Source: Bordetella parapertussis (GTDB taxonomy: Bacteria; Pseudomonadota; Gammaproteobacteria; Burkholderiales; SG8-41). From it: a DNA stretch of 39,822 bases. Location of the stretch: the NCBI GenBank assembly GCA_945906815.1, contig CAMDRT010000041.1, forward strand, positions 1-39,822. The letters are read 5' to 3'. The notes below the pieces were generated by a model. That model had not been told where the DNA came from, ran no database searches, and was given only the letters and a program-made list of their open reading frames with translations. Both the position numbers and the translations under genes were made by a program. Below are positions 16,883 to 25,529 of the stretch, piece after piece. How positions within the stretch are numbered: position 1 is the first letter of the stretch; each line of letters opens with the position of its first letter.

Positions 16883-18205
16883 ATGGAATTCCTCGATCTG
16901 GCGCCGATCCGGGCGGTGCGCGGCGCGGTGATGCTGCCCGGCTCCAAAAGTATTTCCAACCGTACGCTGCTGCTGGCGGGGCTGGCTGCGGGTGAAACGC
17001 TGATCCGCGATGTGCTGGATTCCGACGACACGCAGCGCATGACGGATGCCTTGCGCGTGCTGGGTGTACGCGTGAGCGACGGTGGCCCGCGCGCATTGCG
17101 TGTGTGCGGCGCTGGCGGCGCATTTGCGGTGAAAAAAGCCGAATTGTTTTTGGGTAATGCCGGCACCGCGATGCGCCCGCTGACTGCGGTGCTGGCGCTG
17201 TGCGGCGGTGACTACCGCTTGTCGGGCGTGCCGCGCATGCACGAGCGGCCGATCGCTGATCTGGTGGATGCGCTGCGTCAGCTCGGCGCACGCATGGATT
17301 ACCTCGGCCATGACGGTTTTCCACCGCTGGCGATACACCCGGCATTGCTGAGCGGTGAAACGCAAGTCAGCATACGCGGCAATGTGTCGAGTCAATTTTT
17401 GACCGGTTTGCTGTTGGCGCTGCCGTTGCTGCAACAACACACCCGCGTGCGGGTCGTAGGCGAGCTGATCTCCAAGCCCTATATCGACATTACCCTCAAT
17501 ACTTTGCGGCAGTTTGGCGTGGCGGTTGAGCGCGACGGCTGGACATCATTCAGCGTGCCCGCAGCGGCGCGTTATGAAAGCCCCGGCGAGGTGTTTGTTG
17601 AGGGCGATGCATCGTCGGCGTCGTATTTTCTGGCGGCAGGGGCGATCAGCGGTCTGGGTAACGAGGGATCGGTGCGCGTGCAAGGCGTGGGCCGCGCGAG
17701 CATACAGGGCGACGTGCGCTTCACCGAATTGTTGGAGCAAATGGGCGCAACCGTCACACTCGGCGACAACTGGATCGAGGCCACGGCGAATGCCGATGCC
17801 AAGCGTCGCGGCAAACTCAAGGCGCTGGACGCCGATTGCAATCACCTACCCGATGCGGCGATGACCTTGGCGGTGGCGGCATTATTTGCCGACGGCGCCA
17901 GCACGTTGCGCAATATCGGCAGTTGGCGGGTGAAAGAAACCGACCGCATCGCGGCCATGGCAACCGAATTGCGCAAACTGGGCGCAATGGTGGAGGAGGG
18001 CGCCGACTATTTGAAGATTACGCCACCTCAGTCCTCAGTCCTCAGTCCTGGGGTTGCTATTGACACCTACGACGACCATCGCATGGCGATGTGTTTTTCG
18101 TTGGCGGCGCTGGGCGGCGTGCCGCTGCGCATTAATGATCCGCGCTGCGTGGCCAAAACTTACCCTGAGTATTTTGCTGTCCTATCATCTATCAGTTCAC
18201 ATTAA
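16883..18205 (+). CDS. aroA: 3-phosphoshikimate 1-carboxyvinyltransferase (EPSP synthase)
   Basis: AroA joins PEP to shikimate 3-phosphate, the sixth step of the shikimate pathway. LPGSKSISNRTLLLAGLA, NAGTAMRPLTA, SSQFLTGLL and TYDDHRMAMCFSLAAL are all present. The MEFLDLAP start at 16883 with AGG upstream fits the proteobacterial family; a TTG at 16862 overlapping the tyrA stop is an alternative. Odd point: just before TYDDHRMAM the protein carries the extra segment PQSSVLSPG, encoded by three perfect tandem copies of a 7-base repeat (18026-18046). The copy number of three keeps the frame. The product is otherwise complete, at 440 residues. Confidence 0.96.
   Translation: MEFLDLAPIRAVRGAVMLPGSKSISNRTLLLAGLAAGETLIRDVLDSDDTQRMTDALRVLGVRVSDGGPRALRVCGAGGAFAVKKAELFLGNAGTAMRPLTAVLALCGGDYRLSGVPRMHERPIADLVDALRQLGARMDYLGHDGFPPLAIHPALLSGETQVSIRGNVSSQFLTGLLLALPLLQQHTRVRVVGELISKPYIDITLNTLRQFGVAVERDGWTSFSVPAAARYESPGEVFVEGDASSASYFLAAGAISGLGNEGSVRVQGVGRASIQGDVRFTELLEQMGATVTLGDNWIEATANADAKRRGKLKALDADCNHLPDAAMTLAVAALFADGASTLRNIGSWRVKETDRIAAMATELRKLGAMVEEGADYLKITPPQSSVLSPGVAIDTYDDHRMAMCFSLAALGGVPLRINDPRCVAKTYPEYFAVLSSISSH
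18026..18046 (+). repeat. Three perfect heptamers (CCTCAGT) inside aroA
   Basis: CCTCAGT is repeated three times without error, followed by a partial fourth (CCT). It is inside the reading frame of aroA, just ahead of the conserved DHRMAM segment. Confidence 0.95.
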
Positions 18206-18238
18206 TTTGTAGTTGTAATTTATTGTTTTAATTAAATT

Positions 18239-18922
18239 TTGTCTGATATAAAAAAATATTTTCCAGTACTCGCTATCGACGGTCCTTCGGCATCGGGAAA
18301 GGGCACGGTGGCACAGGCGGTAGCGCGTGAACTAGCGTTTCACTATCTCGACAGCGGCGCGCTGTATCGCATTGTAGGGCTGGCCGTAGTTCGCGCTGGC
18401 GGCAACCTCGACCAAGAATCCGAGGTCTTGTCTATTTTATTGAAACTAGACATTAAATTTGAACAGGCACAGGTGTTCATGGACGGTGCTGATGTCACCG
18501 ACGCGATACGCGCAGAAGCCATCAGCGCCGCCGCTTCCCGGGTGGGCGCGCATGCGCAAGTGCGCCACGCGCTGCTCAATCGTCAGCGTGAATTTCGTCA
18601 GCTGCCGGGTTTGGTGGCAGACGGACGCGATATGGGATCCGTGGTTTTCCCCGATGCCGTACTTAAAATTTATCTCACGGCAAGCGCCGCAGCGCGCGGC
18701 GAACGGCGCTATAAGCAGTTGATCGGCAAGGGGTTCGATGCTAATATGATCGCCCTTTTGCAGGACATTATGCTGCGCGATCAACGAGATAGCGAACGCA
18801 CAGCGGCGCCTTTGCTAAAGTGCGCAGATGCCATCGTAGTGGACACCACTAAGCTGTCGGTGGCGCAGTCGATAGCGTGTGTTCTGGAGCATTACAGTCA
18901 AGTTATAGTTCGTCCGCACTAA
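18239..18922 (+). CDS. cmk: Cytidylate kinase
   Basis: Cmk phosphorylates CMP and dCMP. The P-loop GPSASGKGT is near residue 15. The CMP-binding segments follow (LDSGALYR, RAEAISAAASRV, VADGRDMGSVVFPDA), and the LID region holds RDQRDSERTAAPL. The only start that keeps the P-loop and avoids an upstream stop is TTG at 18239, in a very AT-rich stretch without a ribosome site. The length of 227 residues is normal. It sits between aroA and rpsA, the standard proteobacterial order. Confidence 0.95.
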   Translation: MSDIKKYFPVLAIDGPSASGKGTVAQAVARELAFHYLDSGALYRIVGLAVVRAGGNLDQESEVLSILLKLDIKFEQAQVFMDGADVTDAIRAEAISAAASRVGAHAQVRHALLNRQREFRQLPGLVADGRDMGSVVFPDAVLKIYLTASAAARGERRYKQLIGKGFDANMIALLQDIMLRDQRDSERTAAPLLKCADAIVVDTTKLSVAQSIACVLEHYSQVIVRPH

Positions 18923-19085
18923 GTCGGTAGCAGTACCAAATCAAGCGTAGTACCCAAGGTGCCATAGGTCCCCAAGGCCTGTGGTTTTACTAACCAACCC
19001 CGTTTTGTACCGATGTTGCTGTCGCAGGGTACTCCATGCCCTGAGGATAGCGTCGCAGACGGGTAATCCCAATGATGGATAAATA
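18923..19085 (+). promoter_or_regulatory. rpsA leader region
   Basis: There are 163 untranslated bases before rpsA. A small hairpin (CAGGG at 19025-19029 with CCCTG at 19039-19043) and a repeated GTCGCAG word are seen. Only a weak GGAT lies before the ATG. In E. coli rpsA also lacks a strong Shine-Dalgarno box and is autoregulated by S1 through its leader; a similar role here is inference. Confidence 0.4.
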
Positions 19086-20813
19086 ATGAATACTCAAACC
19101 CAACCTGGCGCCAGTGTGAGCGATGGCGCAGAAAGCTTTGCCGCACTGTTTGAAGAAAGCCTGTCGCGCAAGGAAATGCGTATAGGCGAGGTGATTACCG
19201 CCGAAGTGGTGCGTATCGATGACAACTTCGTAGTGGTCAACGCAGGCCTGAAGTCAGAAAGCTATATCCCCAAAGAAGAATTCATGACCGACGGTGGCGT
19301 GATGGACGCCAAACTCGGTGATTTCATCAGTGTTGCCATCGAGTCGCTTGAAAACGGTTTTGGCGAAACGCGCTTGAGCCGCGACAAAGCCAAGCGCCTG
19401 GCGTCGTGGCTGGACCTCGAAGACGCGCTCGAAAAAGGCCGCATCGTGCAGGGCATGGTCAACGGCAAAGTGAAGGGCGGCCTCACCGTCATGGTGAATG
19501 GCATACGCGCATTTTTGCCCGGATCGCTGGTGGATATACGCCCAGTGAAAGACACCACGCCCTACGAAAACAAGGCGATGGATTTCAAAGTTATCAAGCT
19601 TGACCGCAAACGCAACAACGTGGTGGTGTCGCGCCGCGCGGTGCTTGAAGTGACACAGGGCGCGGAGCGTCAAAAGCTCCTCGACAATCTGCAGGAAGGT
19701 GCGGTGGTCAAGGGCATCGTCAAGAACATCACCGACTACGGCGCGTTTGTGGATCTCGGCGGCATCGATGGCCTGCTGCATATTACCGATCTTGCGTGGC
19801 GCCGCGTCAAACATCCGAGCGAAGTGCTCACGGTGGGCGACGAAGTGCAGGCCAAGGTACTGAAATTCGATCAGGAGAAAAACCGCGTCTCGCTGGGCAT
19901 GAAACAACTCGGCGAAGATCCGTGGGTGGGCCTCGGCCGGCGTTATCCGACCGGCACGCGTTTGTTCGGCAAGGTGTCGAATCTCACCGACTATGGTGCG
20001 TTTGTTGAAATCGAATCCGGTATCGAAGGTCTGGTGCATGTGTCCGAAATGGACTGGACTAACAAAAATGTGCATCCGTCGAAGGTGGTACAACTCGGCG
20101 ATGAAGTCGAAGTCATGGTGCTGGAAATCGACGAAGAGCGCCGCCGCATCTCGCTGGGCATGAAGCAATGCATGGCGAATCCGTGGGAAGAGTTCTCGAT
20201 GAATCACAAGAAAGGCGAAAAAGTCAGAGGCCAGATCAAATCGATCACCGACTTTGGTATTTTCGTCGGTCTCACTGGGGCCATCGACGGCCTGGTGCAC
20301 CTGTCGGATCTGTCGTGGTCGCTGCCCGGCGAAGAAGCCGTGCGCAACTACAAAAAAGGTGATGAAGTCGAGGCCGTGGTGCTGGCGATTGATGTCGAGA
20401 GAGAGCGTATTTCACTTGGTGTCAAGCAGATGGATGGCGATCCGTTCACGAATTTTGTATCTTCCAACGACAAAAATTCTATCGTTCAAGGTACGGTAAA
20501 ATCCATAGACGGTAAGGGAGCGGTCATTCAGTTGGCGGGGGATATTGAAGGCTATCTGCGGGCGTCAGAAGTGGCGCGCGACCGGGTGGAAGATATTCGC
20601 ACGCATCTGAAGGAAGGCGATTCGGTAACGGCGATGGTCATTAACATTGATCGCAAGAATCGCTCGATCAATCTCTCGATCAAGGCAAAAGACCTTGCGG
20701 AGGAGGCCACGGCGATGCAAAAGATTTCCGCGGACAGCAAGTCGGCGAGCACCGGGACCACCAATCTTGGCGCATTGCTGAAAGCAAAAATGGATACGGC
20801 GAATACTCAATAA
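19086..20813 (+). CDS. rpsA: 30S ribosomal protein S1
   Basis: S1 binds mRNA and helps it dock on the 30S subunit. Six S1 (OB-fold) repeats can be followed. The first two are divergent and ribosome-binding; the later four carry the repeated TDYGAFV, GLVH and RISLGMKQ pattern (for example ITDYGAFVDLGGIDGLLH and LTDYGAFVEIESGIEGLVH). At 575 residues it is a full-length proteobacterial S1. It starts at ATG 19086 with a poor ribosome site, which is usual for this gene. ihfB follows 12 bases later, as in most Proteobacteria. Confidence 0.98.
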   Translation: MNTQTQPGASVSDGAESFAALFEESLSRKEMRIGEVITAEVVRIDDNFVVVNAGLKSESYIPKEEFMTDGGVMDAKLGDFISVAIESLENGFGETRLSRDKAKRLASWLDLEDALEKGRIVQGMVNGKVKGGLTVMVNGIRAFLPGSLVDIRPVKDTTPYENKAMDFKVIKLDRKRNNVVVSRRAVLEVTQGAERQKLLDNLQEGAVVKGIVKNITDYGAFVDLGGIDGLLHITDLAWRRVKHPSEVLTVGDEVQAKVLKFDQEKNRVSLGMKQLGEDPWVGLGRRYPTGTRLFGKVSNLTDYGAFVEIESGIEGLVHVSEMDWTNKNVHPSKVVQLGDEVEVMVLEIDEERRRISLGMKQCMANPWEEFSMNHKKGEKVRGQIKSITDFGIFVGLTGAIDGLVHLSDLSWSLPGEEAVRNYKKGDEVEAVVLAIDVERERISLGVKQMDGDPFTNFVSSNDKNSIVQGTVKSIDGKGAVIQLAGDIEGYLRASEVARDRVEDIRTHLKEGDSVTAMVINIDRKNRSINLSIKAKDLAEEATAMQKISADSKSASTGTTNLGALLKAKMDTANTQ

Positions 20814-20825
20814 GAAGGGAGCATC

Positions 20826-21110
20826 ATGACCAAGTCGGAGTTGATCGCGAGACTTGCGGCGCGTTTTCCTCAATTGGTGGCGAAGGACGCTGAGCTGGCC
20901 GTGAAAATGATATTGGATACGATGGGCAAGAGTCTTGCCCAAGGACAGCGCATCGAGATTCGGGGCTTTGGCAGTTTTGGTCTCAATTATCGCCCCCACC
21001 GCGTTGGACGTAATCCCAAGTCGGGCGATCGGGTGGAGGTGCCTGCGAAGTACGTGCCTCACTTTAAGGCCGGCAAGGAATTGCGCGATCGCGTTGATGT
21101 GCGGAAATAG
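20826..21110 (+). CDS. ihfB: Integration host factor subunit beta
   Basis: IHF-beta forms a DNA-bending heterodimer with IHF-alpha. The sequence shows the typical start MTKSELIARLA, IEIRGFGSFGLNYR and the DNA-binding arm RVGRNPKSGDRVEVP, which has the conserved Pro of the arm, followed by FKAGKELRDRV. The length of 94 residues is normal. A strong AGAAGGGAG ribosome site precedes it. A strong terminator lies about 50 bases after its stop, so this is probably the end of one transcription unit. Confidence 0.97.
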   Translation: MTKSELIARLAARFPQLVAKDAELAVKMILDTMGKSLAQGQRIEIRGFGSFGLNYRPHRVGRNPKSGDRVEVPAKYVPHFKAGKELRDRVDVRK

Positions 21111-21161
21111 TCTGCTCTATTGCGCATTGCCAGCGTCAGCGTTGTTGGCGATGCCTCCCGC

Positions 21162-21195
21162 AAAACGGCATGATCGAAAGATCATGCCGTTTTTT
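21162..21195 (+). terminator. Strong terminator between ihfB and lapA
   Basis: A perfect 14-bp stem (AAAACGGCATGATC / GATCATGCCGTTTT) with a GAAA tetraloop ends in a T run. It separates the rpsA-ihfB unit from lapA-lapB. Confidence 0.95.
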
Positions 21196-21233
21196 GCGAC
21201 CGCCGTGGATACTCGCGCCGCTGCTGGGGTCGA

Positions 21234-21545
21234 ATGGCCATGATGAAAACACTACTTTGGATGCTCAAGCTGCTGCTGTTTTTAGCGGCGCTGACATTTG
21301 CGGTGAAAAATACCGACGTAGTGACCGTGCATTATTATCTCGGATTGCAATGGCAGGCGCCGCTGATATTTGTGATGCTGGTGGTGTTTTGTGTTGGTGC
21401 GGTAGCAGGCGTGCTCGCCAGCCTTGGTCCCGTCGTGCGGCTGCGCCGGGAACTGTCGCGCCTGCGCAAACCCGTCAACGCAGGCGCAGTCACGGCAGTG
21501 TCTGCCGAGACCGTCCCGCCAACGCAGGTCGCGGACGCGCGCTGA
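21234..21545 (+). CDS. lapA: LapA-like inner membrane protein (DUF1049)
   Basis: This is a small inner membrane protein with two hydrophobic segments (about residues 8-22 and 43-63) separated by the family-typical KNTDVVTVHYYLG. A short charged, probably coiled tail (VVRLRRELSRLRKP) follows. LapA works with LapB in control of LPS synthesis by steering LpxC turnover. The context ihfB-lapA-lapB-pyrF is the standard one. ATG codons at 21240 and 21243 are alternative starts. Confidence 0.9.
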   Translation: MAMMKTLLWMLKLLLFLAALTFAVKNTDVVTVHYYLGLQWQAPLIFVMLVVFCVGAVAGVLASLGPVVRLRRELSRLRKPVNAGAVTAVSAETVPPTQVADAR

Positions 21546-21563
21546 CAGCGGACATCACACATC

Positions 21564-22739
21564 ATGGACATCGAATCCTGGTGGCTGCTCGCGCTGCCGC
21601 TGTTTTTTGCGCTGGGCTGGATGGCGGCGCGTATTGATATACGCCACTTGTTGTCGGAATCGCGCGCACTGCCAAGCTCCTACTTCAAGGGCCTGAATTT
21701 TCTGTTGAATGAACAGCCCGACAAAGCCATTGAAGCGTTCATTGAAGTGGTCAAAGTTGACCCGCAAACCATTGAATTGCATTTTGCGCTGGGCAGTCTG
21801 TTTCGCCGCCGTGGCGAAGTGGAGCGCGCGATACGCATGCACCAAAACCTGGTGGCGCGTCCCGATCTGGGCAAAGATCAAAAGACACTGGCGTTGTATG
21901 AACTCGCACAGGACTATCTCAAGGCCGGTTTACTGGATCGCGCCGAAGAGTTGTTTCTCAAACTGGAGCACACGCTCTATGCCGAACCGGTACTCAAATT
22001 TTTGCTCGAAATTTACGAGCAGGAGAAAGACTGGCGTAAAGCCATTGTCATCGCCGGCCAACTTGAAAGCGTGACCGGCCGCTCGCATCAAAAGGATATC
22101 GCCAATTTTTATTGTGAAATGGCGAGCAGCGAAATCATGCATTCCCGCGCCGAAGCGGCGCGTCCGCATCTGGACCAAGCGCTTAGCCATCACCGCTTGT
22201 GTGTGCGCGCCAATCTGTTGCTGGGCGATCTGGAGCAAGCACAAGGCAAACTCGATGCAGCGGTGGCGGCGTGGAAACGCATTGAGAGCCAAAATCCCGA
22301 CTATCTTTCGCTGGTCGCCGAGCGCATGTTTCGCGCTTTCAAGCAACAGGACAAGACTGCCGAGGGCGTAACTTTGTTGCGCGGTTATCTGACGAAATAT
22401 CCCTCGCTGGATTTGTTGAATACCGTGTTTGATGGTTTACTCGCGTCGCAGGGTGCTGCAAGCGCCTACGCACTGGTGCGTGACGAATTGCGCCGTTCGC
22501 CCACGTTGCTGGGTTTGGACAAATTGCTCGAAGCGCAGTTGCTCGACGTGCCTGCCGAGCGCCGCCAGGATCTCGAACTCACCAAGACGCTGGTGCATCA
22601 GCACACACGCGGTCTTGCCCTCTACAAATGCGAACATTGCGGATTCCGCGCGCGCCAGTTTTACTGGCATTGTCCGGCGTGCGCGTCGTGGGAGACCTAC
22701 TCGCCGCGCCGTACCGAAGAAAGGGGTTTGCCAGCATGA
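21564..22739 (+). CDS. lapB: Lipopolysaccharide assembly protein LapB (TPR protein)
   Basis: LapB (YciM) is a membrane-anchored tetratricopeptide protein facing the cytoplasm that guides LpxC to FtsH. An N-terminal membrane anchor (WWLLALPLFFALGWMAA) is followed by TPR repeats (NEQPDKAIEAFIEV and onward). A C-terminal rubredoxin-like zinc ribbon has two Cys pairs, YKCEHCGF and WHCPACASWE. The length of 391 residues matches the family. Its stop overlaps the pyrF start (ATGA). Confidence 0.95.
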   Translation: MDIESWWLLALPLFFALGWMAARIDIRHLLSESRALPSSYFKGLNFLLNEQPDKAIEAFIEVVKVDPQTIELHFALGSLFRRRGEVERAIRMHQNLVARPDLGKDQKTLALYELAQDYLKAGLLDRAEELFLKLEHTLYAEPVLKFLLEIYEQEKDWRKAIVIAGQLESVTGRSHQKDIANFYCEMASSEIMHSRAEAARPHLDQALSHHRLCVRANLLLGDLEQAQGKLDAAVAAWKRIESQNPDYLSLVAERMFRAFKQQDKTAEGVTLLRGYLTKYPSLDLLNTVFDGLLASQGAASAYALVRDELRRSPTLLGLDKLLEAQLLDVPAERRQDLELTKTLVHQHTRGLALYKCEHCGFRARQFYWHCPACASWETYSPRRTEERGLPA

Positions 22740-23443
22740 ACGACCCACAGATTATCGTCGCCCTGGACTACCCCTCGGCATCCTCCGCGCTCGACATGGC
22801 GGCACGGTTGGACCCGGCACTGTGCCGCGTCAAGGTGGGCAAGGAATTGTTCGCGGCTGCTGGGCCGGCGCTGGTGGAAACGCTGGTCACACGCGGCTTT
22901 GGTGTGTTCCTCGATTTGAAATACCATGACATCCCCAATACGGTCGCCAGTGCGTGTAAAGCCGCTGCGCGTTTGGGGGTGTGGATGATAGACGTGCATG
23001 CTAGCGGCGGACGCGCCATGATGTTAGCGGCGCGCGAAGCCATTGCCGGGGCAACGGTGCGGCCCAAACTGATCGCGATTACCGTGCTGACCAGTCTGGG
23101 TGCCAGCGATCTTGCCGACATCGGCATGCAGGGAACGCCGCACGAGGTGGTGCTGCGCCTCGCACGGCTCGCCGAGGGCGCGGGACTCGATGGCGTGGTG
23201 TGTTCGGCGCAGGAAGCGCATCTGCTGCGTAGCGCGTGTGGCGCGGGCTTTAACCTGGTGACGCCAGGCATCCGCTTGGCTGACAGTCTTCTCCAAGCCG
23301 CGCAGGACGACCAAAAACGCGTGATGACGCCACGTGCGGCGATAGATGCGGGTGCGGATTATCTGGTGATCGGCCGGCCGATTACGCAAGCCGCTGATCC
23401 CGTGGCGACCTTGCTACGCATCCAACGCGAGCTTGCGGGATGA
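22736..23443 (+). CDS. pyrF: Orotidine 5'-phosphate decarboxylase
   Basis: PyrF makes UMP from OMP, the last step of de novo pyrimidine synthesis. The catalytic lysine motif FLDLKYHDIPNTV is intact; VALDYPS, VKVGKELF and VTPGIRL are also visible. I start at ATG 22736, preceded by AAAGGGG and overlapping the lapB stop. The upstream part of the open frame is lapB read in another frame. The length of 235 residues is normal. It is coupled to rfaE1 by another ATGA overlap. Confidence 0.97.
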   Translation: MNDPQIIVALDYPSASSALDMAARLDPALCRVKVGKELFAAAGPALVETLVTRGFGVFLDLKYHDIPNTVASACKAAARLGVWMIDVHASGGRAMMLAAREAIAGATVRPKLIAITVLTSLGASDLADIGMQGTPHEVVLRLARLAEGAGLDGVVCSAQEAHLLRSACGAGFNLVTPGIRLADSLLQAAQDDQKRVMTPRAAIDAGADYLVIGRPITQAADPVATLLRIQRELAG

Positions 23444-24384
23444 GCCTGCAAAACGCTGTCGCCGCTTTTGCCCAAGCCCGCGTGCTGGTGGTGGGTGATG
23501 TGATGCTGGATCGTTACTGGTTTGGCAATGTCGCGCGCATCTCGCCCGAGGCGCCGGTGCCGGTGGTGCATGTGCAGCGCAGCGAGGAGCGCCCTGGCGG
23601 CGCTGCCAATGTCGCGCGCAATGCAGCGGCATTGGGTGCGCGTGTCACCTTGTTGTCGGTCGTGGGGCGGGACGAAGCCGGCGTACAGCTTGCCCGGTTA
23701 TTGAAGCGTGATAAGGTGACGGCGCGGCTGCATCGTGACGCCAGCGTGGCCACCACGGTCAAGCTACGAGTGATTGGACGCCAGCAACAATTGCTGCGTG
23801 TCGATTTTGAAACTACCCCCGGCCATGAAGTGTTGGCGGCGAAGCTGCGCGAGTATCGTGGCTTGTTGCGTGATCACGACGTGGTGATACTTTCCGATTA
23901 CGGCAAGGGCGGACTGGCCCATATCGAATCCATGATCGATGCTGCGCGCCGCGCGGGCATGGTGGTGCTGGCGGATCCCAAGGGAGACGACTTCAAGCGC
24001 TATCGTGGCGCCACCGTGCTTACGCCCAATCGCAGTGAATTTCAGCAAGTCGCAGGCAAAGCGCGCAGTGAGCCGGACTTCACGTTGCGCGCGCAAAAAT
24101 TACGCCGCGCGCTGGGGCTCGAGGCGTTGCTGGTGACGCGCAGTGAAGAAGGCATGACGCTGTATCGTAAGGGTGGCCAGGGCAGCCGCTTACACGTAGC
24201 GGCACAGGCACGTGAGGTGTTCGATGTGTCCGGCGCAGGCGATACCGTTATCGCGACGCTGGCAGTGGCTATGGCCAGCGGCGCGGCGCTGGAGCAGGCG
24301 GTGCGTCTGGCCAACCGCGCGGCCGGCATCGTGGTCGGAAAGTTCGGCACGGCGACACTGACACCGCAAGAGCTGTTAACTTAA
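23440..24384 (+). CDS. rfaE1: D-glycero-beta-D-manno-heptose-7-phosphate kinase
   Basis: This is a PfkB-family sugar kinase in the ADP-heptose pathway for LPS core. It has VVGDVMLDRYWFGNVARISPEAP... at the start, GGAANVARN, and the anion-hole and catalytic base FDVSGAGDTV near residue 265. The protein ends after the kinase domain, so the adenylyltransferase half found in fused HldE proteins is missing. The split form is usual in Betaproteobacteria, with rfaE2 elsewhere. It overlaps the pyrF stop and precedes rfaD by 16 bases. Confidence 0.94.
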   Translation: MSLQNAVAAFAQARVLVVGDVMLDRYWFGNVARISPEAPVPVVHVQRSEERPGGAANVARNAAALGARVTLLSVVGRDEAGVQLARLLKRDKVTARLHRDASVATTVKLRVIGRQQQLLRVDFETTPGHEVLAAKLREYRGLLRDHDVVILSDYGKGGLAHIESMIDAARRAGMVVLADPKGDDFKRYRGATVLTPNRSEFQQVAGKARSEPDFTLRAQKLRRALGLEALLVTRSEEGMTLYRKGGQGSRLHVAAQAREVFDVSGAGDTVIATLAVAMASGAALEQAVRLANRAAGIVVGKFGTATLTPQELLT

Positions 24385-24400
24385 AGATCCAGTAAAAACA

Positions 24401-25399
24401 ATGACCTACATCGTAACGGGTGCAGCGGGCTTTATCGGTGCCAACCTGCTGAAAGCGCTCAATGCGCGCGGCATCACGCGTATCGTCGCGGTAGACGATC
24501 TGACTGAGGGCGCGCGTTTTGCCAATCTTGCCGATTGCCAGATCGACGATTACCTGGATAAAGACGAGTTCATCGCGGCGCTGGATCGTGGCGTGTTCAA
24601 CGGCACGGTGAGCGCACTGCTGCATCAGGGCGCCTGTTCGGATACCACCGAATCGAATGGCCGTTACATGATGCAGAATAATTATCGCTATTCGCGGCGC
24701 CTGCTAGATTTTTGCGTGGCCCAGCAGACGCCGTTTATCTATGCATCATCGGCGGCTGTTTATGGCGACCTGAGCGCATTTCGCGAAGCACCGGCGTATG
24801 AGAAACCGCTGAATGTTTACGGCTATTCCAAGCATTTGTTCGATCAGTTCGTGCGCCGCGTTCTGCCGCAAGTTCGCTCGCAAGTGACGGGTCTGCGCTA
24901 TTTCAACGTTTACGGCGTGCGCGAGCAGCACAAGGGCCGCATGGCGTCGGTCGCCTATCATTTTTTCAACCAGTACCGCGGCAATGGGAAAGTGCGTCTG
25001 TTCGAAGGCAGTGAAGGCTACGGCAACGGCGAGCAGCGGCGCGATTTTGTGGCGGTAGAAGACGTGGTTAAGGTCTGCCTCTATTTTTTGGATAATCCAT
25101 TAAAATCAGGTATTTACAATTGTGGAACCGGTGCAGCGCAAAGTTTTAACGCGGTTGCTGCGGCAACCATTAATGCCTGCCGCAAGGCGTGTGGCGAGCC
25201 GCCGCTGGCGCTTACCGAGATGCAGGCACAGGGGCTGATTGAATACATACCCTTCCCGCAGGATCTCAAGGGCAAATATCAAAGTTATACCCAGGCCGAT
25301 CTGAGCGCGTTACGCGCCGCGGGGTACGCCGAACAATTTCTGACAGTGGAACAGGGCGTTACACGCTATTGCGAGGCGCTGGGCGCGTCCGCCAGATAA
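24401..25399 (+). CDS. rfaD: ADP-L-glycero-D-manno-heptose 6-epimerase
   Basis: This is an extended SDR that performs the last step of ADP-heptose synthesis. It has the NADP loop VTGAAGFIGANLL, the catalytic YGYSK (Tyr and Lys of YxxxK), the family segment LLHQGACSDTTE, and LRYFNVYGVREQHKGRMASV. At 332 residues it is complete. It sits right after rfaE1, so two heptose-pathway steps are together. Confidence 0.96.
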   Translation: MTYIVTGAAGFIGANLLKALNARGITRIVAVDDLTEGARFANLADCQIDDYLDKDEFIAALDRGVFNGTVSALLHQGACSDTTESNGRYMMQNNYRYSRRLLDFCVAQQTPFIYASSAAVYGDLSAFREAPAYEKPLNVYGYSKHLFDQFVRRVLPQVRSQVTGLRYFNVYGVREQHKGRMASVAYHFFNQYRGNGKVRLFEGSEGYGNGEQRRDFVAVEDVVKVCLYFLDNPLKSGIYNCGTGAAQSFNAVAAATINACRKACGEPPLALTEMQAQGLIEYIPFPQDLKGKYQSYTQADLSALRAAGYAEQFLTVEQGVTRYCEALGASAR

Positions 25400-25529
25400 T
25401 GCTGCGCAAGCGCAAACCTTACGTGAAACTGTCAACTTAAAAAGCACTGCGGCGTTTTTAGCCCATGTCCGCAAGGCCGCCCCTCCAGTGTGGTCTCGCT
25501 GCGGGCTGAAATTTACCCGAGGAGCATTC

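Noticed and set aside
19254..20300. Open frame of 348 codons on the minus strand
   Set aside because: It lies fully opposite rpsA. The repeated S1 domains produce a repeated antisense product; no domain is recognisable.
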